Below, in pieces: positions 51,101 to 55,934 of a DNA stretch of 64,000 nucleotides. How positions within the stretch are numbered: position 1 is the first letter of the stretch; each line of letters opens with the position of its first letter. Origin of the DNA: Culex pipiens pallens (Eukaryota > Arthropoda > Insecta > Diptera > Culicidae). The notes beneath the pieces were generated by a model that was given only the letters and a program-made list of their open reading frames with translations, was not told the origin of the DNA and did no database searches. The stretch spans positions 178,280,792 through 178,344,791 of the forward strand of contig NC_068939.1 in the NCBI RefSeq assembly GCF_016801865.2, in the 5' to 3' direction. The position numbers were made by a program, and so were the translations under genes.

Positions 51101-52169
51101 CAAACAGGAAAATCGTAGTTTCACCCTAACAACTAATGGTTCAATTTTCAATGTAAAGAACGATACATCTGTGAAATTTTCTGATCTTTTCGAAAAAATA
51201 TTACCAGTTTTTTGGAATCTGACATTTGAATAGTACGCAAAAATTATTGTTTTAGGAATTATCAAATTATATACTGTACCTTGAAATTGGCGCAATTTAT
51301 CAAAATTTCTGTAAGGTACTTTTTGTTTATTTCAACACTGTAACTCAATCAAAAAAAGAGTTAATCGATCAGAAAATTCCTACAAAAAATCTAGATTGTA
51401 TGGAGTCTTGTTTAGTTGAACCAATGACACAATGTGGCTTCATAGTTTGAGCTTAATTAAAACAATGCCCATTGCTACTTTTAGTGTTAGTTTATTTATT
51501 TTTTAAAGTGTTGATCCCTTGCATCATCAACAGTGCTCTAAATTGAACCGTTTGCTTGATATTATGAATTATAACATTATTATTGTTCATTGTTCCTCGA
51601 ACGGATAAATATTATGGGAACTACCAAGTTGAAAAGTTTCCTATTTTCAGTTACTAGAAATTGAACTCACATTATTGTCCAATCCAATCTAATCTGAACA
51701 AACAACCGGTAACACTAATCCAAAATTCAATCCACTTTTCACACTTTTCCCTCTCCCCCGCCCAAACAGGGTGCCCCAGGGCCTCGAGGACGTCTCCCGG
51801 TATCCGTACCTGTTCGCCGAGCTGCTCGTGTCCGAAAAGTGGACCGAGGAGGACATCGCCAAACTGGCGGGGAGAAATTTAATTAGAGTTTTCAAACAAG
51901 TCGAGCAGGTAAGTGAAAACAACAACAACCACTCTCCCGCTCTCTGCTCTTAAAAGGATTGTGCATTATTAATGTCCAGTTCGATCCGGTGATTTTTTGT
52001 TATTTACCCCTGTAAAACTTTGGCGAAATTTCAAATGCATTTTAAATTATTCTCGTTCCAGGTGCGAGACCAGCTCGAAGCCCAGGGCATGCTGCCGATC
52101 GATCAGTCAATCCCACCGGAGGACATCCTTGGGAGATCCTACTGCCGTTACTCGGGACCACGGACGTGA
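15008..52169 (+). CDS. membrane (renal-type) dipeptidase, 8 coding exons, 421 aa
   Basis: The spliced product is a peptidase family M19 (membrane dipeptidase) protein. Members hydrolyse dipeptides, and some also cystinyl-bis-glycine or leukotriene D4, at a binuclear zinc site. Exons are 15008-15177, 15249-15405, 25122-25254, 34209-34606, 35379-35463, 47165-47240, 51770-51908 and 52062-52169. All junctions are GT-AG and keep frame. Metal-ligand candidates are H58 and D60 (HNDLPW), E171 (IEGGH), H244 (DLSHVS) and H265 (FSHSS). H198 (LTHTCNTPW) and R276 (RNVPD) match the substrate-contact residues. Spacings E171-H198-H244-H265-R276 equal those of human DPEP1. Cysteines 117, 200, 272, 304 and 414 match its disulfide positions. 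Human Asp288 aligns with Gly334 (GAGYDG). The length is close to the family norm, but no hydrophobic GPI tail follows C414. The N-terminus has a basic-hydrophobic segment at residues 2-36. No symbol is assigned because orthology was not tested. Confidence 0.93.
15249..15405 (+). CDS. dipeptidase exon 2: HxD metal motif
   Basis: It follows a 71-bp intron with acceptor AG at 15247-15248 and ends at donor GTAAGA at 15406. It encodes residues 57-109, starting [12 protein letters not shown] and ending KEGMVAAQ. H58 and D60 are the first two metal ligands of the M19 fold. The HxD-to-Glu distance is 8 residues longer than in human DPEP1, an insertion placed in this exon. Confidence 0.93.
15406..17699 (+). 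other. intron 2, first part
   Basis: Non-coding and AT-rich. A TAGGGGAGAGTCAC-type repeat end occurs at 15659. A CCCCGCCCCCCACTCC stretch near 17106 resembles sequence at 30895 and 33075 that is linked to the GGCCGTTGCAAA repeats. Confidence 0.5.
17700..18139. repeat. dispersed repeat with GTCTTCGGCAAAGTTGTAGG word
   Basis: Contains CTGTCCATACAA...TATGTAAATATTCAA and GGTGTCTTCGGCAAAGTTG. Diverged copies lie near 49170-49320, 53540-53710, 57960-58150, 58940-59100 and, inverted, 60120-60330. It adjoins fold-back 1 and may belong to it. Confidence 0.55.
18140..19170. mobile_element. fold-back (long inverted repeat) element 1
   Basis: Left arm about 18140-18645 is the diverged reverse complement of right arm about 18675-19170, with a ~27-nt spacer. 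Paired landmarks are AATCAAGACTAGC vs TTAGTCTTGATT at the centre and the AAGCGGCT...GAGGTCCAATCTTC blocks. Apparent proteins in the arms mirror each other and are not genes. Confidence 0.8.
19273..19687 (+). mobile_element. dimeric tRNA-like SINE with target-site duplication
   Basis: The 415-bp element has two tRNA-like heads. The first (about 19273-19350) has box A-like TGGTGTAGGCG and box B GGTTCGATCCC. The second (about 19490-19555) has TGGTAGGCAGTTGGA and box B AGTTCGAATCCC; its CTAACAA loop would read AAC (Val). The tail is TTTGA-like repeats plus T. It is flanked by AGTGCTGTTG at 19263-19272 and 19688-19697. Pol III would be expected to transcribe it. Confidence 0.85.
19719..19870. mobile_element. 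152-bp MITE with perfect 22-bp terminal inverted repeats
   Basis: Positions 19719-19740 are the exact reverse complement of 19849-19870. The interior is unrelated and short, with no ORF. It lies just after the SINE. Confidence 0.75.
19875..20114. mobile_element. short MITE, TA-flanked
   Basis: The left end GGGGAAATATGCCC and right end GGGTATAGTTCCCC are inverted repeats with two mismatches. Both are flanked by TA (19873-19874 and 20115-20116). Confidence 0.65.
20366..20440. repeat. CCCGGG-palindrome cluster 2
   Basis: AGAGCATCCAATTTCCCGGG opens the cluster; GAAACGGGAAAT and GAATTCCCGGGAAATT follow. The opening motif is the complement of the end motif of cluster 3. Confidence 0.75.
20640..20770 (-). 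mobile_element. tRNA-derived SINE fragment
   Basis: On the - strand the order is box A-like GCGCGGTGGTAGCGTG then box B-like GGTTCAATCC, as in tRNA promoters. The acceptor and T stems do not pair, so it is not a working tRNA gene. Confidence 0.55.
21340..22700. mobile_element. fold-back element 2
   Basis: Arms of about 630 bp (21340-21975 and 22060-22700) around an ~80-bp centre. Landmarks are GTTTGTTTGTCTATGCATGA vs its complement near 22620, and the AGTGGGGTAAAACGGGC segment in both arms. Mirror-image 60-codon frames arise from the duplication. Confidence 0.85.
23174..23250. repeat. CCCGGG-palindrome cluster 3
   Basis: Contains the perfect palindrome TCCCGGGAATTCCCGGGA and ends AATTGGACGCTCT. 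Confidence 0.75.
23398..23435 (-). mobile_element. SINE remnant (box B region)
   Basis: Reverse complement of CTGGGATCAAACCCAGG, close to the first-head box B region of the SINE at 19273. Only about 35 bp are recognisable. Confidence 0.4.
25122..25254 (+). CDS. dipeptidase exon 3
   Basis: Acceptor TTGCAG ends at 25121 and donor GTAAGT starts at 25255. It encodes FWSAYAPC through VTTAD (residues 110-153) plus one base of Gly154. FWSxYxPC is a family signature, and C117 matches a disulfide cysteine. It lies 9.7 kb after exon 2. Confidence 0.93.
25649..26093 (+). mobile_element. GTTATT-rich MITE, copy 1
   Basis: Left TIR CCCGAGCAGACGGAAATAAC and the right end GTTATTACCATCTGCCCGG are inverted. 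The interior is saturated with TAACA/GTTAT words. It shares its sequence along the length with three other copies (50632, 54808, 55498). No ORF. Confidence 0.85.
26484..26497 (+). repeat. target-site duplication, left copy
   Basis: TAAAAATTGAAATT, identical to 30565-30578. The first T could belong to the 3' tail of the element, so the duplication is 13-14 bp. Confidence 0.9.
27033..27385 (+). repeat. six-copy covarying hairpin array in LINE 5' leader
   Basis: Six copies of a ~27-nt core (GC-GTCTGTTCCCC-AGGTTA-GGGG-CGGC) lie at about 27045-27075, 27109-27139, 27177-27219, 27245-27279, 27318-27352 and 27355-27385. CCCC can pair with GGGG across an AGGTTA-type loop. The bases flanking the core differ between copies but remain complementary: TTCTTTGAGC with GCTCAAAGAA (copy 3), GTAAGC with GCTTAC plus outer CTCTATC with GATAGAG (copy 4), TCGAGC with GCTCGA (copy 5), CAGC with GCTG (copy 6). 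Copy 1 pairs GGGC with GCCC and continues outward with bulges. Copy 4 has CTCC in place of CCCC, preserving a G-U pair. C-runs separate some copies. The last copy ends 47 nt before the ORF ATG. Confidence 0.85.
27433..30519 (+). CDS. LINE polyprotein: AP endonuclease + reverse transcriptase, 1028 aa
   Basis: The frame is open from 27397, but the first ATG is at 27433; a second in-frame ATG at 27547 lies just before the endonuclease. The APE-type endonuclease spans about residues 46-285: [14 protein letters not shown] (E79), GDFNAQVG (D186, N188), SQIDHVVID and SDHYL (D280, H281). The reverse transcriptase follows: [42 protein letters not shown] (D656), GLRQGDGIS and catalytic FADD (755-756). 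A thumb/C-terminal region contains [23 protein letters not shown] and [14 protein letters not shown]. There are no stops or frameshifts. It would nick the target and prime cDNA synthesis at its own RNA 3' end. No separate ORF1 is recognisable upstream. Confidence 0.93.
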   Translation: MVLRRDRGLVQATRTRRKTPVQEAHDASRTNRHGTGHHMRSHDWKLGTWNCRSLKFDGSIRILSDILRVRKFSIVALQEVGWIGAEEVQAYPRIGCTIYQSRGENKRLGTAFIVLGEMRDRVIGWTPLTDRMCVLRIKGRFFNISIINVHSPHSGSEDDDKDAFYEQLNWTYNSCPKHDVKIVIGDFNAQVGQEEEFRPVIGKFSAHVRTNENGLRLIDFATSKNMAVRSTCFQHNLRDKYTWRSPQGTESQIDHVVIDGRHFSDIIDVRTYRGANVDSDHYLVMVKMRQRLSLAKSVRYRRPPRLDLERLKLPEVASRYAHSLEAALPGEGELLEAPLEDCWRSVKAAITNAAESTIGFVERGRRNDWFDEECRAILEEKNAARRAMLQYNLRDYEEAYGQKRRQQHQLFRAKVRHQEELEFEDMEQLHRSNETRKFYKKLNGSRNGFTPRVEMCRDKNGAILTNEREVIDRWKQHFDEHLNSAEAEAGVQGGRREDFIGTAGEGEEPVPTMREVKDAIKKLKNNKAAGKDGIGAELIKMGPEKLASCLHRLIVRVWESEQLPEEWKEGVICPIYKKGDKLDCENYRAITILNAAYKVFSQILFSRLSPIAEGFVGSYQAGFVMGRSTTDQIFTVRQILQKCREYQVPTHHLFIDFKAAYDSVDREELWKIMDENGFPGKLIRLIKMTMDGARCCVKISGAESDSFTSLGGLRQGDGISCLCFNVVLEGVMRRAGFNMRGTIFSKSNQFICFADDMDIVGRTFKAVADAYTDLKREAEKVGLRVNVAKTKYLLAGGTESLRARIGPSVTIDGDEFEVVEEFVYLGSLVTSDNSCSREIRRRIIAGSRAYFGLHKSLRSRKFSLHTKCSIYKSLIRPVVLYGHETWTMLEEDLRALSVFERRVLRTIFGGVYENDGWRRRMNYELAQLYNEPSIRKVAKAGRLQWAGHVARMPERADHLSQRNQKINPAKLVFVSEPVGTRRRGVQRARWVDQVESDLESVGAPRNWRNAAMDRACWRRIVQQAKLMV
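30565..30578 (+). repeat. target-site duplication, right copy
   Basis: TAAAAATTGAAATT, directly after the (GTAA)n tail of the LINE and identical to 26484-26497. Confidence 0.9.
30950..31870. repeat. degenerate ~127-bp repeat block in opposed orientation
   Basis: Recurring words are CAATATGGGTATCAAA (forward) and GATACCCATATTG (reverse), with TTTTCGAAAATAC and GTTTTGTGAAAATT between. Forward units precede about 31140, reverse units follow. The block is bounded by TTTGCAACGGCC (near 30935) and inverted GGCCGTTGCAAA (31857). Confidence 0.65.
32380..33660. repeat. degenerate ~127-bp repeat block, reverse units
   Basis: Repeated TTGATACCCA(A/T)ATTG and TTCAAAAATACGTAGTTTT words every 110-150 bp. 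GGCCGTTGCAAATATTTTTC recurs at about 33051. No coding content. Confidence 0.6.
33742..34104. repeat. 15-bp minisatellite with paired GATA motifs, upstream of exon 4
   Basis: About 24 degenerate copies of GATAAGATTATCGTC. About 14 GATAAG sites lie on the + strand and a similar number of TTATC (GATAA on the - strand). It ends about 105 bp before the exon 4 acceptor. Apparent Ile/Asp/Asn-rich or Ser/Leu-rich proteins here are repeat artefacts. Confidence 0.92.
34209..34606 (+). CDS. dipeptidase exon 4: catalytic core
   Basis: Acceptor CCACAG ends at 34208 and donor GTGAGT starts at 34607. This is the longest exon (residues 154-286). It carries IEGGH (E171), LTHTCNTPW (H198, C200), DLSHVS (H244), FSHSS (H265), C272 and RNVPD (R276). 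It is GC-rich against AT-rich introns. A minisatellite with GATAAG motifs ends about 105 bp upstream. Confidence 0.96.
34607..35378 (+). other. intron 4, 772 bp, unique sequence
   Basis: Bounded by GTGAGT and CCACAG. Unlike the other long introns it has no recognisable transposon and is GC-richer. Long frames at 34915-35298 and 35133-35483 are shadows. Confidence 0.6.
35379..35463 (+). CDS. dipeptidase exon 5
   Basis: Acceptor CCACAG ends at 35378 and donor GTAAGT starts at 35464. It encodes [18 protein letters not shown] through LKDVV plus one base of Ala315. LVMVxFY is a conserved strand of the family, and C304 matches a disulfide cysteine. Confidence 0.9.
35464..36349 (+). other. intron 5, first part
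   Basis: Unique to AT-rich sequence after the exon 5 donor. No gene or clear repeat. Confidence 0.5.
36350..36470 (+). mobile_element. one end of a Tigger/pogo-like MITE
   Basis: ACAGTCATGCCTCGATTTAG resembles CAGT-CCTCG type termini of pogo-class elements. The matching other end was not found, so it is probably truncated. Confidence 0.35.
36590..37975. repeat. degenerate ~127-bp repeat block, forward then reverse
   Basis: Forward units (CAATATGGGTAT-like words near 36612, 36760, 36890, 37022, 37150 and 37276, spacing about 128) are followed by reverse units (GATACCCATATTG) from 37490. The whole block can fold back on itself. Confidence 0.65.
37976..40185 (+). other. intron 5, middle
   Basis: 37976-39200 is AT-rich and featureless. 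39200-40030 is a GC-richer unique island with overlapping short frames and no recognised protein. Confidence 0.45.
40186..41540 (+). repeat. direct duplication, left copy
   Basis: Blocks recur in order at 42800-44600. Examples are ATTAAAATTGTAATT, CCTGACACAATAACCTTGAT, GGGTTTCCAACTAGACCCTG and ACTTCAAAAA before the ~127-bp units. The copies differ by small indels and a unique 40876-41120 stretch. Confidence 0.75.
41555..42795. mobile_element. fold-back element 3
   Basis: Termini GGGTAATTCTCTACCAACTC and the complementary GAGTTGGCGGAGAATTACCC. Arms are about 41555-42170 and 42270-42795. AT flanks both ends, a possible 2-bp duplication. It sits at the junction of two direct repeats (40186-41540 and 42800-44600). 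Confidence 0.85.
42800..44600 (+). repeat. direct duplication, right copy
   Basis: Partner of 40186-41540, with extra sequence at about 42870-43330 that includes a GAGTCGATATGTATAC word shared with the 164-bp-unit elements. The two copies are separated only by fold-back element 3. Confidence 0.7.
43915..44950 (+). repeat. degenerate ~127-bp repeat block, forward units
   Basis: AATTCGCAATATGGGTATC-like words recur at about 44101, 44229, 44356, 44476, 44595 and 44797. Each is followed by TTTGCATGTATTT-type and TTTTCTCGAAAATAC words. Confidence 0.7.
45326..45655. mobile_element. short MITE with CAGTCCAGACTCGATTAT termini
   Basis: Starts CAGTCCAGACTCGATTAT and ends AATCGAATCTGGACTG, followed by TA. 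It has the same termini as fold-back 5. A one-ended copy lies at about 26308-26350. CAG ends with possible TA targets recall pogo/Tigger-like elements, but no transposase is present. Confidence 0.65.
46166..46510 (+). other. 114-codon open frame of uncertain status in intron 5
   Basis: ATG at 46166 and TGA at 46508. The translation is basic at first ([14 protein letters not shown]), then acidic ([12 protein letters not shown]), then hydrophobic ([15 protein letters not shown]). No known domain. It lies in a unique, GC-richer island (46090-46520) among repeats, so it could be a small gene, an alternative exon or a regulatory segment. Confidence 0.15.
47165..47240 (+). CDS. dipeptidase exon 6: GAGYDG loop
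   Basis: This 76-bp exon was found only by asking what should join exon 5 to exon 7. Acceptor CCCCAG ends at 47164 and donor GTAAGT starts at 47241. It completes Ala315, encodes [15 protein letters not shown] then IGAGYDGVN, and leaves two bases that join the next exon as Leu340. In human DPEP1 the aligned loop is GGDFDG, so the first Asp is Gly here (codon GGG, 47221-47223). Both junction phases agree, which supports the exon. Confidence 0.92.
47241..49479 (+). other. intron 6, first part
   Basis: AT-rich; holds the two CACAG MITEs and a copy of the FGTCTTCGG-type dispersed repeat at 49170-49320. No coding signal. Confidence 0.5.
47655..48240. mobile_element. CACAG-type small MITEs, two copies in opposite orientation
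   Basis: Copy 48058-48236 runs from ACACAGTAATAAAAAATCATG to AATTTTTGCTGTG. Copy 47655-47880 is inverted (ends ACCATAATTTG). Both are built from TGTAATTTTACC/GGTAAAATTACA words. Related copies lie near 40633-40760, 43665-43775, 45875-45980 and 58571-58765. Confidence 0.6.
49480..50530. mobile_element. fold-back element 4
   Basis: Arm 49480-49950 matches the reverse complement of 50155-50530. Paired landmarks are GTTTTACTTGTTTTATG at the outer edge, CCCAGACTATG mid-arm and GGGCAGTAGA near the centre. The ~200-bp centre includes 49980-50150. Confidence 0.75.
50632..51079 (+). mobile_element. GTTATT-rich MITE, copy 2
   Basis: Same TIRs (CCCGAGCAGACGG left; CCGTCTGATCGGG right) and same interior order as copy 1. 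Located in intron 6. Confidence 0.85.
51770..51908 (+). CDS. dipeptidase exon 7
   Basis: A long pyrimidine tract and acceptor AACAG end at 51769; donor GTAAGT starts at 51909. It encodes [18 protein letters not shown] through FKQVEQ (residues 341-386), a strong family block (P-x-GLEDVSxYP). It is separated from exon 8 by a 153-bp intron. Confidence 0.96.
52062..52169 (+). CDS. dipeptidase exon 8: C-terminus and stop
   Basis: Acceptor TTCCAG ends at 52061. It encodes [12 protein letters not shown] through [12 protein letters not shown], then TGA at 52167-52169. C414 aligns with the inter-subunit cysteine of human DPEP1. Only seven residues follow it, so no GPI-attachment signal is encoded on this exon. 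Confidence 0.9.
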   Translation: MRDQLEAQGMLPIDQSIPPEDILGRSYCRYSGPRT

Positions 52170-52990
52170 CGCAAGCGCAGTTACGATCCGTAAAACCAAT
52201 CAAAAGCAAGAAGAAGGCACAAGTATTCACACCGAACCGACCGACCAGAGTGTATTTTGTCCCCATTTGCCCCCAAAACAGAAAAGAATGATTGTGGTTG
52301 TGTGAGAGACGTTCAAACTGGAGCGCATGAAAGCATGAGAGTTACCAGAGTCTAACAATCAAAGTTGTTTTAAGTTGAGGTTAAGAGGTGGTGACGGCAC
52401 GATAGCTTAGGACAGACAAAAACAAATAAAAACGAGTTCGCATATCATGAGATAACAGAGGAGATTGCAGATTGCGTGGTTATATATAAATACAAACAAA
52501 AACACAGAAAATCTACCGAATTTCCCAGAAAAACCAAAAACCTTAAACGTATATTTTTTTAACCGATGATAGCAAACCAATCATCATTGCATCGAAAAAA
52601 ACAACAACAAAAAATCATCATTTTCGCAAGTGGAACAAAATCCATAAATTACACCTAGCGGTACCATGTGACTGCAGAAAATACTATCGTCCATGAATTC
52701 AAGCAAATCGAAACATGGAGGAACGAAAATAAATTCTAAACGAAACTGTTTTAGGCTAATTTGTAAAGAGATAAAAGAAAGTAAAACTATCGACATTATC
52801 TGTGTAGAGAAAATAAAATGTTAAATATTGGACATAAATCGAAGGAAAAAAAACCTGAAATAAACAAAAATTTGGACGAAAATGAACCAAGCTATTGAGT
52901 GATGACCATGAATGCACACAAATTTTGACACTTTTTTAAACCTTGAAAAAACTTATCAAAGTTTGACATGACGCCGTCTGCAATAAATTA
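52170..52990 (+). other. probable 3' UTR with several poly(A) signals
   Basis: No further reading frame continues the dipeptidase. AATAAA occurs at 52425-52430, 52812-52817, 52859-52864 and about 52982. The interval is free of the repeat families seen in the introns. Which signal is used cannot be told. Confidence 0.5.
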
Positions 52991-54807
52991 TGCCTCCGTT
53001 TTGAATTGTCGTTTCTGTCGTAATTTTTATTATGTTTTTTTAAATGATATTTACTATTCTTTTCATAGAATGAATATTAAAATTTAGAGTGACAAAAAAT
53101 CAGTTATTGATAATTTTAGTAATTTTCAAAACCTGATAAGGTGACTTGATGATGATTAACATTTTATGGAATTGACAAATTAAACATTTTTGCTGTCAAT
53201 TGTTCATGTGGCTGGACAGAACTTACAAAGAACCTACAAAAACATTTAAATAATTTTATTTTATAATGTCATATCAAATTTTTAATTCGCCCTTATCAAC
53301 CAGTTATTCTGACCATCATTATTTTTTAACCTGATTATCAATCATCTCAACTTAAAAAAAAATCAGATGAATCATTTTTAAAATAGACAGTATAAGAAAT
53401 GAGAAAAATTAATTTCATTTTTTAATTATCTGTTAAAAAAATACCAATGAGTTGTTCATTTGATTTCGCAACTTGATTTTTCTTTGTTTTTTTTTTTATT
53501 TGGATGAACATTTGTCCATGCATTCCCTATGCCAAAAGAAGCAATTTTGCATCATTAGAACAATGTTGGGTCTGGTCATAAAAAAGCGTAAGTAAATGAA
53601 TTCTGTATCTGTATCTTGAAAAGAGATTTTTTGATCGATTTATTGTCTTCGGCAAAGTTGTTGAACTTTTAGGACTTTTCGGAAAATAGGTACCTACACG
53701 AAAAAAACGCATTTTTCAATTATTTTAATAAATTACAAATAAAATGGTGCAAAATCTGAGTTAGGGAGGTGATTTTTTTAGAAAATCATTTTTTTTTAAT
53801 TGAAAGCCTGAGCAAAAAAATAATTTTCATTTTTTGAAGCAAAATTAAATCTTCAATCGGATAAAATTTATTACATTTTGGATAAAAAATACCGTTTTCA
53901 AGTCATAGCTTCTTTTATGTATTTTTTGTATATATTATAAAAATACTTCTTGAAAAAAACACCCCCGAAAAAAATATTTTTGGGAGGTTGAGCATTTTTC
54001 TTTGAAACTTTGAAAATCTGATTAAGAGTTCGAATCGATGAAAATTACTTTGTCTATGTAATACCTAATAATCCTGTAACGTTCATCTGACGATATCTCG
54101 GAAAGTATTGCTCCGATTTGCAATGTTTTGAAAACATTTTTTTTTTGAAATTTTCTGATCTTTTGAACACAAATCCAACACATAAAAGTGAAATTTGTAA
54201 ATCATGAAAAAAAGGTTTTCAAATTGAATATTGGATTTCAATTGCCGAGAAATCGTCAGTTGATAAATAGTCACTTGACTGATATCTTAAAATATAATTA
54301 ATATTCATGTATTCAATAATATTTTTTCATAAAACTTTTGGCCATTGCAAATATTTTTCTAAGTTTATGACTTATCACCAAACAGATTTGCTGAAAACAT
54401 CAATTTTAACAATTTTTTCAAGACACAGATTTTCGAATATTTACAGGAACTCGACTTTGGCCATTGCACTGGTTTCAACACTAGGATATATTTTTTAAAT
54501 TAATTTTTCATCAGTCTTGTTGTTTTGCAATCACTAATTTCCTAATTTCTAACTTTTGGGTACATTTCAGAATGTTGTCGGCTGATAAGACTTCTATTTT
54601 CATTGCAATTTAGAAGTGTGTTTTTTTCTTTATTCATATTAATAAAATTAAAGTATAACCCCTCATTTATCAGGCTGTTTCTGAAAAGGGGTATGCGAAA
54701 TATTTTTCAAAACATTTGCAACGGCCTTACAGTTCTCGAGAAAATGCTCAAAATCTGTCACATCCAACTTTTTTCAGCTCCAATTTTTTTTTCATTTGAA
54801 AATGCTT
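52991..54807. other. intergenic AT-rich sequence
   Basis: Contains dispersed-repeat fragments (53540-53710) and GGCC(A/G)TTGCAA words at about 54341 and 54716. No gene seen. Confidence 0.5.
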
Positions 54808-55252
54808 CCCAAGCAAACGGAAATAACTTGGGAATAACATTTTTTGATATTTGAAATACTAGGCAAATAATATTTGATGTTATTTATAACAAGATTTGCT
54901 ATTCGTAGTCATGATTTTTTTGTTATTGGATTGATATTGTAATAACAGATTAATAACATTTTTAGTTATTCTTCGAACATATCTTTTTGTTATTTTTTGT
55001 TATTCCAACAACTAATCCGATCATTCCAATAACAGTTGGAGGTATTCTTCCATAACAAAGAATGTTTTTCCAAAGATGTTTTAGCTTTCAACTAATATCA
55101 GACCAATAACAAATTTTGTTATCATAACATAAATTGATATTAAACTCTTATGCAAAAATGGATTTTTCAAGAATATTCCATAACACTTTTTGTTATTTTA
55201 ACAATATTTGTTATTGAAATGGCATGAATTTAGTTATTACCGTCTGCGCGGG
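54808..55252 (+). mobile_element. GTTATT-rich MITE, copy 3
   Basis: Left end CCCAAGCAAACGG and right end CCGTCTGCGCGGG; interior as copy 1. Downstream of the dipeptidase gene. Confidence 0.85.
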
Positions 55253-55497
55253 TTTTATTTCTAGTTTTTAAATGAATGCATTAATAAAGAAAATTTTGCT
55301 TTTTTTTTGTATTTGAACTCAACTAATCTAATCGTGTTTTTTTTTTAATTTAATATTTTTTTATGATTTTGTTTATCCAATTCAACGTCTTCCATTAAAA
55401 ATATTTCGCCTTTCTGTGATTTTTTCATAATTATTGATTTGCTTTTCGTTTTTTTTTTGTTTTTCATTTTGCTTTTTTTTTGCACAACCCGAGCAGA

Positions 55498-55934
55498 CGG
55501 AAATAACATGGGAATAACATTTTTTGATATTTGAAAATACTATGCCAATAACATTTTATGTTATTTATAACAAGATTTGTTATTCGTCGTTATGATTTTC
55601 TTGTTATTGGATCGTTATTGTAATAACAGACAGATAACACTTTTAGTTATTTTTCGAACAAATCTTTGTTATTATTTTTTGTTATTTTAACAACTAATCC
55701 GATCATCCCAATAACGGTTGAAGTTATTCTTCCATAACAAAAAATGTTATTTCAAAGTTGTTTTGGCTCTCAACCAATATCAGACCAATAACAAATTTAG
55801 TTATGATAACATAATCTGTTATTGAACTCTTATGCAAAAATAGATTTTGCAGGAAAATTCCATAACACTTTTTGTTATTTTAACAGTATTTGTTATTGAA
55901 ATGGCATGAATTTTGTTATTACCGTCTGCCCGGG
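55498..55934 (+). mobile_element. GTTATT-rich MITE, copy 4
   Basis: Best-preserved TIRs: CCCGAGCAGACGG left and CCGTCTGCCCGGG right. It lies 245 bp after copy 3 in the same orientation. Confidence 0.88.
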
